This document shows, piece by piece, positions 1-8,267 of a DNA stretch of 64,000 nucleotides. The notes beneath the pieces were generated by a model. The model was not told the DNA's origin, ran no database searches, and saw only the letters and a list, made by a program, of their open reading frames with translations. The DNA lies in assembly GCF_041107455.1 (NCBI RefSeq), contig NZ_JBGBPY010000001.1:3844001-3908000 (forward strand), given 5' to 3'. The translations under genes were made by a program, and so were the position numbers. The DNA is from Rhodanobacter humi. GTDB taxonomy: Bacteria; Pseudomonadota; Gammaproteobacteria; Xanthomonadales; Rhodanobacteraceae. Each line of letters opens with the position of its first letter. Within the stretch, counting starts at the first letter, position 1.

Positions 1-732
1 CGCGACCTGCTGGGCAACGCCTCAACCCTGCTGTCGGCGATGACGCACTTCGCGGGCGTGGTCACGGTGCCGCGGCAGGTGGACTTCCCCTTGCGCCACA
101 TCGACTTCGTGCCGCTGCCCGATGCGCAGGTGCTGGTGATCCTGGTGTTCTCCGACAACCAGGTGCAGAACCGCGTGGTGCGGCTGGCCAAGCCGCTGGA
201 CGGCCGCGAGCTGGAGCAGGCGGCGAATTACATCAACACGCATTTCGTGGGGCTGCGCGTGGATGACATCCGTGCGCACCTGCTCGCCGAGCTGCGCGCG
301 GCGGGCAGCGAGCTGAACCGGCTGGTGGCCAGCGCCACCGAACTGGCCACGGCCTCGTTCGCGCCGCAGGCCGGCGGCGAGGACGTGCTGGTCAGCGGCC
401 AGACCAACCTGATGGGTTATGCCGAGCTGGCCGACCTGCAGCGCCTGCGCGAACTGTTCGAGGCGTTCCAGCAGAAGAACGAACTGCTGCAGCTGATGGA
501 GGTGTGCGCACGCGCACCCGGCGTGCGGCTGTTCATCGGCGAGGAATCGGGCTTCGCGGCACTGGACGGCTGCAGCGTGGTCACCGCCAGCTACGGTGCA
601 CAGGGGCGCGTGCTGGGCGCGGTGGGCGTGATCGGCCCCACGCGCATGGCCTACGAGCGGGTGATCCCGGTGGTGCAGGCCACCGCCGGCCTGCTCAGCG
701 ATGCCTTGAATCGCGCCGCGACGGCCTCATAA
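1..732 (+). CDS. hrcA: HrcA heat-inducible transcription repressor, C-terminal part
   Basis: The reading frame is open from the first base of the window and ends at the TAA at 730-732, so about 243 C-terminal residues are present and the N-terminal winged helix lies outside. The visible part matches HrcA, including the LLGNASTLLSAMTHFAGVV stretch near the start and the GAVGVIGPTRMAYERVIPVV block near the end. HrcA represses class I heat-shock operons by binding CIRCE elements and depends on GroEL for activity; that is family knowledge. It is followed by grpE, dnaK and dnaJ, the usual order for this lineage. No CIRCE element is visible in the window; it would lie upstream of the missing 5' end or at groESL. 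Confidence 0.95.
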   Translation, partial: RDLLGNASTLLSAMTHFAGVVTVPRQVDFPLRHIDFVPLPDAQVLVILVFSDNQVQNRVVRLAKPLDGRELEQAANYINTHFVGLRVDDIRAHLLAELRAAGSELNRLVASATELATASFAPQAGGEDVLVSGQTNLMGYAELADLQRLRELFEAFQQKNELLQLMEVCARAPGVRLFIGEESGFAALDGCSVVTASYGAQGRVLGAVGVIGPTRMAYERVIPVVQATAGLLSDALNRAATAS

Positions 733-814
733 CCGCCGCGGGGGGCGGGGATCGCCCGCAATTATTGAATCGGTCGGCCACGGCGCCGGCCATGGACGAG
801 GCTTGGAGTCATTC

Positions 815-1348
815 ATGCAGAACAACGATCCGCACGCGCCGCAGCAGGCACCTGACGTCGACGCCGCCGACGCGGCGGCCAACGCCGACCTGGAGGCGCT
901 CAAGACCCGCGTGGCCGAGCTGGAGGTCAGCAACACCGAACTGCGCGAGACCGTGCTGCGCGAGAAGGCCGAGATCGAGAACCAGCGCCGCCGCTTGCAC
1001 CGCGACCTGGAGCAGGCCCGTCGCTTCGCCAACGAGAAGCTGCTGAACGAATTGCTGCCGGTGTTCGACGGCCTGGAAAGCGGCTTGGCGGTGGAAACCG
1101 CCGACGTGGCGGCGATGCGCGAAGGCCTTGGCCTCACGCTGAAGTCGCTGCTCAAGGTGGGCGAGAACCACGGCCTGGCACAGGTCGATCCGCTGGGCCA
1201 GCCGCTGGATCCGGAGCGCCACCACGCGGTGAGCATGGTGGAGGCGCCCGGCGCGGCGGCCGGCACCGTGGTCAGCGTGCTGCAGAAGGGCTACGTGCTG
1301 AACGACCGCCTGTTGCGCCCCGCACTGGTCGCCGTGGCGCGCGACTGA
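815..1348 (+). CDS. grpE: GrpE nucleotide exchange factor
   Basis: Encodes a 177-residue GrpE, the exchange factor that releases ADP from DnaK. The N-terminus is acidic and Ala-rich (about residues 1-25), followed by a long coiled coil (about 25-75). The C-terminal beta domain holds the diagnostic blocks FANEKLLNELLPVFDGLE and, near the end, GYVLNDRLLRPALVAVA. I chose the ATG at 815 because a GGAG motif lies 6-7 bases upstream; an in-frame TTG at 803 would add four residues and has no better site. It lies 82 bases after hrcA and 114 bases before dnaK, in the heat-shock cluster. Length is normal for the family. Confidence 0.96.
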   Translation: MQNNDPHAPQQAPDVDAADAAANADLEALKTRVAELEVSNTELRETVLREKAEIENQRRRLHRDLEQARRFANEKLLNELLPVFDGLESGLAVETADVAAMREGLGLTLKSLLKVGENHGLAQVDPLGQPLDPERHHAVSMVEAPGAAAGTVVSVLQKGYVLNDRLLRPALVAVARD

Positions 1349-1383
1349 ACCGCGTCGTTCGGGAATTCGGCGCGCCACCGGCA

Positions 1384-1410
1384 TTGATACGCCGGGTGCG
1401 AGCCCCATCT
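1384..1410 (+). promoter_or_regulatory. Putative sigma-32 (RpoH) heat-shock promoter for dnaK
   Basis: In the grpE-dnaK gap, TTGATA at 1384-1389 is followed after 13 bases by CCCCATCT at 1403-1410. This resembles the RpoH consensus (CTTGAA, 13-15 bases, CCCCAT). It sits about 50 bases upstream of the dnaK start, so dnaK may have its own heat-shock start in addition to read-through from hrcA-grpE. Inferred from sequence only. Confidence 0.6.
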
Positions 1411-1462
1411 GACAAGTCATTGTGCGGCCGTGGCGCCGCTTGAAGATTCGGGAGCTAGACAC

Positions 1463-3382
1463 ATGGGCAAGATCATCGGCATCGACCTGGGCACCACCAA
1501 CTCCTGCGTGTCCGTGATGGACGGCAGCACCGCCAAGGTCATCGAAAACTCGGAAGGCGACCGCACCACGCCCTCCATCGTGGCCTTCAGCAAGGACGGC
1601 GAGGTGCTGGTGGGCGCGCCGGCCAAGCGCCAGGGCGTGACCAACCCCAAGAACACGTTCTACGCGGTGAAGCGCCTGATCGGCCGCAAGTTCACCGATG
1701 CCGAGGTGCAGAAGGACCTCCACATCGTGCCCTACGGCATCGTCGCGAACGACAACGGCGACGCCTGGGTGCAGACCGCCGACGGCAAGAAGATGGCGCC
1801 GCCGGAGATCTCCGCGAAGGTGCTGATGAAGATGAAGAAGACCGCCGAGGACTATCTCGGCGAGCCGGTCACCGAGGCCGTCATCACGGTGCCCGCCTAC
1901 TTCAACGACAGCCAGCGCCAGGCGACCAAGGACGCCGGCCGCATCGCCGGCCTGGAAGTGAAGCGCATCATCAACGAGCCCACCGCGGCCGCGTTGGCCT
2001 ACGGCCTGGACAAGAAGGGCGGCGACCGCAAGATCGCGGTGTACGACCTGGGCGGCGGCACCTTCGACGTGTCGATCATCGAGATCGCCGAAGTCGACGG
2101 CGAGAAGCAGTTCGAGGTGCTGGCCACCAACGGCGACACCTTCCTCGGTGGCGAGGACTTCGACATGCGCGTCATCGACTACCTGGTCGAGGAGTTCCAG
2201 AAGGACCAGGGCATCGACCTGCGCAAGGATCCGCTCGCCCTGCAGCGCCTGAAGGACGCCGCCGAGCGCGCCAAGATCGAGCTGTCGTCCGCGCACCAGA
2301 CCGAAGTGAACCTGCCGTACGTGACGGCCGACGCCAGTGGTCCCAAGCACCTGAACATCAAGCTCACCCGCGCCAAGCTGGAAGCGCTGGTGGAAGACCT
2401 GGTCAAGCGCACCATCGAACCCTGCCGCACCGCGCTCAACGACGCCGGCTTGCGCGTGTCCGACATCGACGAGGTGATCCTGGTCGGTGGCCAGACCCGC
2501 ATGCCCAAGGTGCAGGAATCGGTGAAGGACTTCTTCGGCAAGGAGCCGCGCAAGGACGTCAATCCGGACGAGGCCGTGGCCGTGGGCGCGGCGATCCAGG
2601 GCGGCGTGCTGGGCGGCACCGTCAAGGACGTGTTGCTGCTCGACGTGACTCCGCTGTCGCTGGGCATCGAGACCATGGGCGGCGTGATGACCAAGCTGAT
2701 CGAGAAGAACACCACGGTGCCGACCAAGGCCGCGCAGACCTTCTCCACCGCCGACGACAACCAGACCGCGGTGACCGTGCACGTGCTGCAGGGCGAGCGC
2801 GAGCGCGCCAGCGCGAACAAGTCGCTGGGCAAGTTCGACCTGTCCGGCATCGATGCCGCGCCGCGCGGCATACCGCAGATCGAGGTGACCTTCGACATCG
2901 ATGCGAACGGCATCCTGCACGTGTCGGCCAAGGACAAGAAGACCGGCAAGGAGCAGAAGATCGAGATCAAGGCCGGCTCGGGCCTGTCCGAGGACGAGAT
3001 CAACCGGATGGTCGCCGACGCCGAGGCGAACAAGGAAGAGGACAAGAAGTTCCACGAGCTGGTCGCCACGCGCAACAAGGCCGATCAGCTGGTGCACGCC
3101 ACCCGCAGCGCGCTGAAGGAGCACGGTGACAAGGTGGGTGCGCAGATCGGCGGCATCGAGGAAGCGCTGTCGGATCTGGAGAAGGTCAAGGACGGCGACG
3201 ACAAGGGCGCCATCGAGGCGAAGATCACCAAGCTGGAGCAGGTGGCCCAGGCGCTGTACGCCGCGGCCCAGGGCCAGGGCGCCCCGGCCGATGCCGGCGC
3301 GCAGGCCGGCCCGCACGGCTCCGCACAGCCGGACGACGTGGTGGATGCCGAGTTCACCGAAGTGAAGGACGACAAGAAGTAA
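1463..3382 (+). CDS. dnaK: DnaK (Hsp70) chaperone
   Basis: Encodes a 639-residue DnaK, normal length. The actin-like ATPase domain begins with [17 protein letters not shown] and carries the phosphate-binding motif [16 protein letters not shown]. The substrate-binding domain follows the [17 protein letters not shown] linker region, and the C-terminus ends in the acidic [16 protein letters not shown] tail that recruits partners. I chose the ATG at 1463 over an in-frame upstream start at 1430 because the protein then begins [10 protein letters not shown] as in homologues, with a purine-rich GGGAG site about 10 bases upstream. It works with GrpE (upstream) and DnaJ (downstream). Unusually, a membrane-protein gene separates it from dnaJ. 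Confidence 0.98.
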   Translation: MGKIIGIDLGTTNSCVSVMDGSTAKVIENSEGDRTTPSIVAFSKDGEVLVGAPAKRQGVTNPKNTFYAVKRLIGRKFTDAEVQKDLHIVPYGIVANDNGDAWVQTADGKKMAPPEISAKVLMKMKKTAEDYLGEPVTEAVITVPAYFNDSQRQATKDAGRIAGLEVKRIINEPTAAALAYGLDKKGGDRKIAVYDLGGGTFDVSIIEIAEVDGEKQFEVLATNGDTFLGGEDFDMRVIDYLVEEFQKDQGIDLRKDPLALQRLKDAAERAKIELSSAHQTEVNLPYVTADASGPKHLNIKLTRAKLEALVEDLVKRTIEPCRTALNDAGLRVSDIDEVILVGGQTRMPKVQESVKDFFGKEPRKDVNPDEAVAVGAAIQGGVLGGTVKDVLLLDVTPLSLGIETMGGVMTKLIEKNTTVPTKAAQTFSTADDNQTAVTVHVLQGERERASANKSLGKFDLSGIDAAPRGIPQIEVTFDIDANGILHVSAKDKKTGKEQKIEIKAGSGLSEDEINRMVADAEANKEEDKKFHELVATRNKADQLVHATRSALKEHGDKVGAQIGGIEEALSDLEKVKDGDDKGAIEAKITKLEQVAQALYAAAQGQGAPADAGAQAGPHGSAQPDDVVDAEFTEVKDDKK

Positions 3383-3403
3383 GGCTGTCTTGACCCGGAA
3401 CGG

Positions 3404-3421
3404 GCGCCGCGCAAGCGGCGC
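3404..3421 (+). terminator. Hairpin after dnaK
   Basis: A perfect 7-base stem (GCGCCGC / GCGGCGC) with a GCAA tetraloop lies 22 bases after the dnaK stop and is followed by the mixed G/T run TCGTTGTTG. The T-tract is weak, so it may be a partial terminator or an mRNA-stabilising stem rather than a full stop. Confidence 0.45.
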
Positions 3422-3430
3422 TCGTTGTTG

Positions 3431-3487
3431 AAAAGTGCGGCCAAGGATGGCCGCCCGTTTGACTTTCGCGCTCATGGACGAGCGCAC
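3431..3487 (+). repeat. Dispersed 57-bp repeat, copy A
   Basis: A 57-base segment starting AAAAGTGCGGCC recurs on the opposite strand at 14556-14612 with 51 of 57 identities by my hand alignment. Its core is an imperfect palindrome of GCGGCC and GGCCGC. This copy occupies the dnaK-TMEM175 gap and ends 20 bases before the next start codon. It resembles an extragenic interspersed element; I do not recognise a named family. Confidence 0.75.
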
Positions 3488-3507
3488 AAGCTTTTCTAGG
3501 GGAAGCG

Positions 3508-4086
3508 ATGAACAAGGGGCGGCTGGAAGCCTTCAGCGACGGCGTGCTGGCCATCATCATCACCATCATGGTGCTGGAGCTGAAGGTGCCGCACGGCGCC
3601 GGCTGGGACGTGCTGGCCGCGCAGTGGCCGGTGTTCCTCAGCTACGTGCTGAGCTTCGTCTACGTGGGCATCTACTGGAACAACCACCATCACTTCCTGC
3701 ACGCCGCGCAGAAGGTCAACGGCGCCTCGCTGTGGGCGAACCTGCACCTGCTGTTCTGGCTGTCGCTGATGCCGGTGACCACCGGCTGGATGGGCGAGAA
3801 CCAGTTCGCCCCGCTGCCGGTGGCGGTGTACGGCGTGGTGCTGCTGATGTGCGCGCTGGCCTGGCAGCCGTTCCAGCGCAGCCTGATCGCCGCCAACGGC
3901 GGGAAGGATTCCCTGCTCGCGCAGGCGGTGGGCGCGGACTGGAAAGGCTGGCTCGCCGTCGCCATGTATGTGTCGGGCATTGCGCTGGCGTTCGTGGCGC
4001 CGTGGGTGTCCTGTCTTTTCTATGCCACGGTGGCAGCGATCTGGTTCATTCCTGATCGGCGCATCGAATCGCGGATCAAGCAATGA
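3508..4086 (+). CDS. TMEM175-family (DUF1211) membrane protein, putative K+ channel
   Basis: Encodes 192 residues. The N-terminus [19 protein letters not shown] carries the F-S-D-G signature (residues 9-12) that lines the pore in TMEM175 channels, preceded by the conserved Arg (R5). About six hydrophobic segments follow, around residues 10-25, 45-60, 78-98, 105-125, 152-170 and 168-183. Bacterial TMEM175 proteins are K+-permeable channels lacking the canonical selectivity filter (family knowledge); function here is inferred. A good ribosome site (AGGGGAAGCG) precedes the ATG at 3508. The stop overlaps the dnaJ start by four bases (ATGA), implying translational coupling. Its place between dnaK and dnaJ is unusual. 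Confidence 0.85.
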   Translation: MNKGRLEAFSDGVLAIIITIMVLELKVPHGAGWDVLAAQWPVFLSYVLSFVYVGIYWNNHHHFLHAAQKVNGASLWANLHLLFWLSLMPVTTGWMGENQFAPLPVAVYGVVLLMCALAWQPFQRSLIAANGGKDSLLAQAVGADWKGWLAVAMYVSGIALAFVAPWVSCLFYATVAAIWFIPDRRIESRIKQ

Positions 4087-5207
4087 GCAAGCGTGATTAC
4101 TACGAAGTCCTGGGTGTCGAGCGCACGGTCACCGAGGTCGAACTGAAGAAGTCCTTCCGCCGGCTGGCGATGAAGTACCACCCGGACCGCTGTCCGGACG
4201 ATCCTCACGCGCAGGAGAAGTTCAAGGAGGCCAAGGAGGCCTACGAGGTGCTCGCCGACGCGCAGAAGCGCGGCATGTACGACCAGTACGGCCACGCCGC
4301 CTTCGAGGGCGGCATGGGCGGCCGCGGTGGTGGTGGCGGCTTCGGCGACATGGGGGACATCTTCGGTGACATCTTCGGTGACATCTTCGGCGGCGGCCGT
4401 GGCCGCCAGCCGCGCCGCGGCGCCGACCTGCGCTACCTGATGGAGCTCGACCTCGAGGAAGCCGTGTTCGGCATCGAGAAGAAGATCGAGATTCCCACCC
4501 AGGTCAACTGCCACCACTGCAACGGCAGCGGCTCGGCCGACGGCAAGACCGTGCAGTGCAAGACTTGCCACGGCCACGGCCGCGTGCGCATGCAGAACGG
4601 CATCTTCTCGATCCAGCAGGCCTGCCCGCATTGCGGCGGCAGCGGCCAGACCATCGAGAAGCCCTGCAAGCAGTGCCACGGCGAAGGGCGGCTGGAGGAA
4701 ACCCGCACGCTGTCGGTGAAGATCCCCGCCGGCGTGGACAACGGCGACCGCATCCGCCTCACCGGTCAGGGCGAGGCCGGTCCATCCGGCGCGCCCGCCG
4801 GCGACCTCTACGTGGAAGTGCACGTGCGCGAGCATCGCATCTTCCAGCGCGAAGGCAACGACCTGCACTGCGAGGTGCCGATCCGTTTCTCGCAGGCCGC
4901 GCTGGGCGCCGAATTGCCGGTGCCCACGCTGGAGGGCGAGGTGCCGATCACGATTCCGCCGGAGACGCAGACCGGGCAGAGCTTCCGCCTGCGCGGGCGC
5001 GGCGTGAAGTCGGTGCGCAGCGGTCGCGCCGGCGACCTGATCTGCCACGTGGTGGTGGAAACCCCGGTGCGCCTCACCAGGCAGCAGCGCGAATTGCTGG
5101 AGCAGCTCGAGGCCAGCTTCAACGACGGCAAGGGCGACGAGCACACGCCGCGCGCGAAGCACTGGGTCGACGGCGTGAAGCAGTTCTGGTCGCGGGTGAC
5201 GTCGTAA
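4083..5207 (+). CDS. dnaJ: DnaJ (Hsp40) co-chaperone
   Basis: Encodes 374 residues with full type I DnaJ architecture. The J domain has the HPD motif at residues 33-35, which stimulates DnaK ATPase. A Gly/Phe-rich linker (about 75-108) includes a [14 protein letters not shown] run. Four CxxCxGxG zinc repeats use Cys 143/146, 159/162, 181/184 and 195/198. The C-terminal substrate-binding domain follows. The start overlaps the preceding TMEM175 gene by four bases. The linker run is encoded by three near-exact 12-base units at 4356-4391, a possible site of length variation. Confidence 0.98.
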   Translation: MSKRDYYEVLGVERTVTEVELKKSFRRLAMKYHPDRCPDDPHAQEKFKEAKEAYEVLADAQKRGMYDQYGHAAFEGGMGGRGGGGGFGDMGDIFGDIFGDIFGGGRGRQPRRGADLRYLMELDLEEAVFGIEKKIEIPTQVNCHHCNGSGSADGKTVQCKTCHGHGRVRMQNGIFSIQQACPHCGGSGQTIEKPCKQCHGEGRLEETRTLSVKIPAGVDNGDRIRLTGQGEAGPSGAPAGDLYVEVHVREHRIFQREGNDLHCEVPIRFSQAALGAELPVPTLEGEVPITIPPETQTGQSFRLRGRGVKSVRSGRAGDLICHVVVETPVRLTRQQRELLEQLEASFNDGKGDEHTPRAKHWVDGVKQFWSRVTS

Positions 5208-5257
5208 GCCGCGCCTGTCTCTGCTAGTTTGGACGTCTGTTTGCCGCCGAAGCCGGG

Positions 5258-6064
5258 ATGCCAGCCATGACCTCCGCACCGCTACGCCTCGCCATCAACG
5301 GCGCCTCCGGTCGCATGGGGCAGGCCCTGCTGGCGCTGCTGCGCACGGATGCCCGCTTCGAGCTGGCGCATGCGGTGGTGTCGCCGGGTTCGGCACACGA
5401 CGGCGAACCGGTCTGGCCGGGGCAGGCCTTGTGCCATGCACACGACTGGTCGAAGGCGCCCGCGCTCGACGTGGTGATCGACTTCAGCGGCCCGGCCGGC
5501 TTGGCGGCGGCGCTGGACCATTGCCTCGCACACGGTCTCCCGCTGGTGACCGGCACCACCGGCCTCGATGCGGCCTTGCAGGCGCGGCTGGAGGCGGCCG
5601 GCACCCGCATCGCGCTGCTGCGCGCGGCGAATTTCAGCCTGGGCGTGGCGTTGCTGACACGACTGCTGCGCGAGGCCGCCGCCGCGCTGCCGGAGTGGGA
5701 CCTGGAGATCGTCGAGGCCCACCACGGCCGCAAGCAGGACGCGCCCTCGGGCACCGCGCTGGCGCTGGGGAAGGCTGCTGCCACTGCACGCGACACTGCA
5801 TTGGATTCCGCCGCGGTCTACAGCCGCGAAGGACGCACGGGCGAGCGCGTTCCCGGCAGCATCGGCTTCGCGGTGGTGCGCGGCGGCGACATCGTGGGCG
5901 AGCATCAGGCGCTCCTGATCGGGTCGGGCGAACGGCTGGAACTGGGTCATCGTGCCACCGACCGCACGATCTTCGCCCGCGGCGCGCTGCAGGCCGCGCA
6001 ATGGCTGGTCGGTCGTGCGGCGGGGCATTGGCAGATGGAAGACGTGATCGCCTCGCAGGGTTGA
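5258..6064 (+). CDS. dapB: 4-hydroxy-tetrahydrodipicolinate reductase
   Basis: Encodes 268 residues of DapB, which reduces the dipicolinate precursor in lysine and diaminopimelate synthesis. The N-terminal Rossmann motif is INGASGRMG; the catalytic and substrate-binding stretch is EAHHGRKQDAPSGTA, containing the conserved His pair, Lys and the Ser-Gly-Thr loop. Two in-frame ATGs at 5258 and 5267 are both possible; the later one gives MTSAPLRLAING. It lies 50 bases after dnaJ on the same strand. Length and motifs are typical. Confidence 0.96.
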   Translation: MPAMTSAPLRLAINGASGRMGQALLALLRTDARFELAHAVVSPGSAHDGEPVWPGQALCHAHDWSKAPALDVVIDFSGPAGLAAALDHCLAHGLPLVTGTTGLDAALQARLEAAGTRIALLRAANFSLGVALLTRLLREAAAALPEWDLEIVEAHHGRKQDAPSGTALALGKAAATARDTALDSAAVYSREGRTGERVPGSIGFAVVRGGDIVGEHQALLIGSGERLELGHRATDRTIFARGALQAAQWLVGRAAGHWQMEDVIASQG

Positions 6065-6128
6065 GCCGGTCATTGGAGCCCGTGCCGGCTTGCCAGGCCG
6101 GGTAGTGGCCGCTAGCATCGCCAGCCTG

Positions 6129-6270
6129 TCATTGGGGAGTAGCCAGCCTCGTCCCCAGAGGCGTTCGCATCAACAGACTTGGTCGCCGTTTCCCGGCGCC
6201 ATGGTGCGGACAGCAGACATCACCATCCTCCGATGGTGTCCTGCCCGGCGAGACCTTTGGCCAGCGACGT
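6129..6270 (+). ncRNA. yybP-ykoY-type (Mn2+-sensing) riboswitch
   Basis: The gap before the cation exchanger contains, in order, the hallmarks of this riboswitch class: TTGGGGAGTAGCC at about 6132-6144, CGCATCAACAGACTTGG at about 6165-6182, and GGCGAGACCTTTGGCC at about 6247-6262. The two conserved purine-rich loops that form the Mn2+ site in known structures are both present, separated by a GC-rich variable stem. An inverted repeat at 6271-6290 (GTTCACCCGG/CCGGGCGAAC) just after it may be part of the expression platform. The boundaries are approximate. The class usually controls Mn2+ exporters. Confidence 0.85.
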
Positions 6271-6339
6271 GTTCACCCGGCCGGGCGAACGGTGTCGTTG
6301 TGCCATCGGTCCATCCGTTCGCCCGGCCCCGTGCATCCC

Positions 6340-7344
6340 ATGCTGCTCACCCTCTGCCTGTTCCTCGTCTCGGCCGGCGCGATCTATCTCGCCTGCGAAT
6401 ACTTCGTCAACGGCATCGAATGGCTGGGCCGCAAGCTCAGCCTGGGCGCGACCGCCACCGGCACCGTGCTGGCCGCGTTCGGCACCGCGTTGCCGGAAAG
6501 CGCGGTGACCTTCGTGGCGGTGATCTTCGGCAAGACGCCGGAGGCCCGCGACATCGGCGTGGGCGCCGCGATGGGCGGGCCGCTGGTGCTGGCCACGATC
6601 GCCTATGCGGTGGTTGGCGTGGCCTTGTGGGGCAACCGACATCGACTCCAGCGCGCCGACCGACTGGTACGGGTCGACCACCGGCGGCTGGCCCGCGACC
6701 AGTCGTGGTTCCTGGCGATCTTCGCGGTGAAGGTGGGCCTGGGCCTGGTGGCGTTCGCGCTCAAGCCGTGGCTGGGTGTGCTGTTCCTGCTGGCCTATGC
6801 GATGTACGTGTGGCGCGAGATGCGCAGCGACGACAGCGCGCCGGAGGACGAGGAACTGGAGCCGCTGAAGCTGCGGCCGCACCAGGCCGAGCCGGCGATG
6901 CGCTGGGTGGCGGCGCAGACCGTGGCGGCGCTGGTGGTGATCGCCGTGGCCTCGCGGGTGTTCGTGGGGCAACTGGAAGCGATCGGCGAGGCCTTTGCAC
7001 TGCCGCCGCACCTGGTGGCGCTGGTGCTGAGCCCGGTGGCGACCGAGTTGCCGGAGACGCTGAATGCGCTGATCTGGGTGCGCCAGGGCAAGGAACGCCT
7101 GGCGCTGGCCAACATCTCCGGCGCGATGATGATCCAGGCGACCATCCCCAGCGCGTTGGCGATCTTCGCCACGCCGTGGCTGTTCGACGCGCCGCTGATC
7201 GTGTCCGGTGCGCTCACCGCGGCGGCGATCGTCTACCTGTGGTGGCTGTTCCGCCGCGGCCGGGTGGATGCACGCTGGCTGTTGCCGGTGGGTCTGCTGT
7301 ACGCGGTGTTCGCCGGCTTCGTGGCTTGGCACTTCGCGCACTGA
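6340..7344 (+). CDS. CaCA-superfamily cation exchanger (sodium/calcium exchanger-like), putative Mn2+/Ca2+ exporter
   Basis: Encodes 334 residues with about ten hydrophobic segments in two halves. Each half carries the acidic ion-site motif of the alpha repeats: FGTALPES (about residues 47-54) and VATELPET in the second half. The usual GNxxGSN part of each repeat is degraded (RDIGVGAAMGG and LANISGAMM), which points away from a standard YrbG-type Ca2+ exchanger. I chose the ATG at 6340 over an in-frame GTG at 6292 because it starts directly at the first hydrophobic helix. The upstream yybP-ykoY-type leader suggests induction by Mn2+. Mn2+ export is inference. Confidence 0.82.
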   Translation: MLLTLCLFLVSAGAIYLACEYFVNGIEWLGRKLSLGATATGTVLAAFGTALPESAVTFVAVIFGKTPEARDIGVGAAMGGPLVLATIAYAVVGVALWGNRHRLQRADRLVRVDHRRLARDQSWFLAIFAVKVGLGLVAFALKPWLGVLFLLAYAMYVWREMRSDDSAPEDEELEPLKLRPHQAEPAMRWVAAQTVAALVVIAVASRVFVGQLEAIGEAFALPPHLVALVLSPVATELPETLNALIWVRQGKERLALANISGAMMIQATIPSALAIFATPWLFDAPLIVSGALTAAAIVYLWWLFRRGRVDARWLLPVGLLYAVFAGFVAWHFAH

Positions 7345-7359
7345 TGCGACGGTACGGGC

Positions 7360-8055
7360 TCAGTCGCGATGTGCCGCGTTGCGGTCGCGGTCGGCGCCGT
7401 AGCGCGTGTCCAGCTTGCCGAACAGCTTCTTGAACAGGCGGGAGAACTTGCCGCGTTTGGTCTTGCGCAGCTTCTCCTCCTCGCTGGTGAGCCAGGCCAC
7501 CTGAATCACCCGGCGCTCGCCCTCGTAGGGCAGGTGGCCGTGGAAGGAGTTGTCGCAGCGCTTGAACACTGCGAACTCGCCGTACAGCGGCGGCAGTTCG
7601 GGCACCACCGTGGCGTCGATGTCGTCGATCCGGTCGAGGAAGCGCAGGCAACCGTCGCTGGTGTCGGGCCACTGCGGGTTGAGGTAGAGCAGGGCGGTGG
7701 CCACCTTGGACTTGCTGTCGGTGTGGATGGTGCCGTGGCGCCTGTTCAGCAGCCGGCACAGCGTCACCAGGGTGGGGTACTGGCCGAGGTCGGCGATGCC
7801 CAGCCGTTGGCCGATCAGCCCGGCGAAGGCCGGTGCGGTCAGCTGCTCCACCAGCGCATTCACCGAGGGGCCGCAATCGGCCGGGTCCCAGGGGAAGAAG
7901 CCGGCGCTGGGGTAACGCGGGAAGTCGCGGTCCAGGTCGCCACGCGCCTCGTCTGGCAACTGGCCGTGGGCGATCATGAACGGGAACGGTGCCTGCCGCA
8001 CCAGGGTGTCCGGGCGTTCGAGACGAGCAGGATCGAGCAGGGCGTCCGGACTCAT
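7360..8055 (-). CDS. 2OG-Fe(II) oxygenase family protein
   Basis: Encodes 231 residues. The iron-binding triad can be read as H111-x-D113 in GTIHTDSKSK and H172 in DNSFHGHLPYEGERR, with Arg181/182 placed to bind 2-oxoglutarate. This is the prolyl-hydroxylase-like double-stranded beta-helix arrangement (2OG-FeII_Oxy_3 type). The C-terminus is strongly basic (KLRKTKRGKFSRLFKKLF). The substrate is unknown. It is convergent with the exchanger gene, with only 15 bases between the stops, and divergent from carA. Confidence 0.82.
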   Translation of the reverse strand: MSPDALLDPARLERPDTLVRQAPFPFMIAHGQLPDEARGDLDRDFPRYPSAGFFPWDPADCGPSVNALVEQLTAPAFAGLIGQRLGIADLGQYPTLVTLCRLLNRRHGTIHTDSKSKVATALLYLNPQWPDTSDGCLRFLDRIDDIDATVVPELPPLYGEFAVFKRCDNSFHGHLPYEGERRVIQVAWLTSEEEKLRKTKRGKFSRLFKKLFGKLDTRYGADRDRNAAHRD

Positions 8056-8149
8056 GAACCGACTTCACTCCGTTGGAAACGATGCGCCAGTGTAGCGCCG
8101 CACGGCGATACGCTGGCTGACGGAAGCAGCGCCTTTGCCTCGATCGAAG

Positions 8150-8178
8150 TGGACAGCCAGCGTCGTCGCGCCTATCAT
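8150..8178 (+). promoter_or_regulatory. Putative sigma-70 promoter of carAB-greA
   Basis: TGGACA at 8150-8155 and TATCAT at 8173-8178 are separated by exactly 17 bases, a good match to the sigma-70 pattern. The pair lies 90 bases before the carA ATG and points into it. The remaining leader to 8267 shows no structure I could assign. Confidence 0.6.
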
Positions 8179-8267
8179 TGTGACCCGCCCGAATGCCCTC
8201 CCTTCCAAGGTTCTCAAGCCTGCCTCGTGCGGCTTGCGGACTTTGCTGCACCCGAAAGGCGGTTCCC

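Noticed and set aside
733-814. A possible RpoH promoter before grpE (TTGAAT near 763)
   Set aside because: No CCCCAT-type -10 at the right distance.
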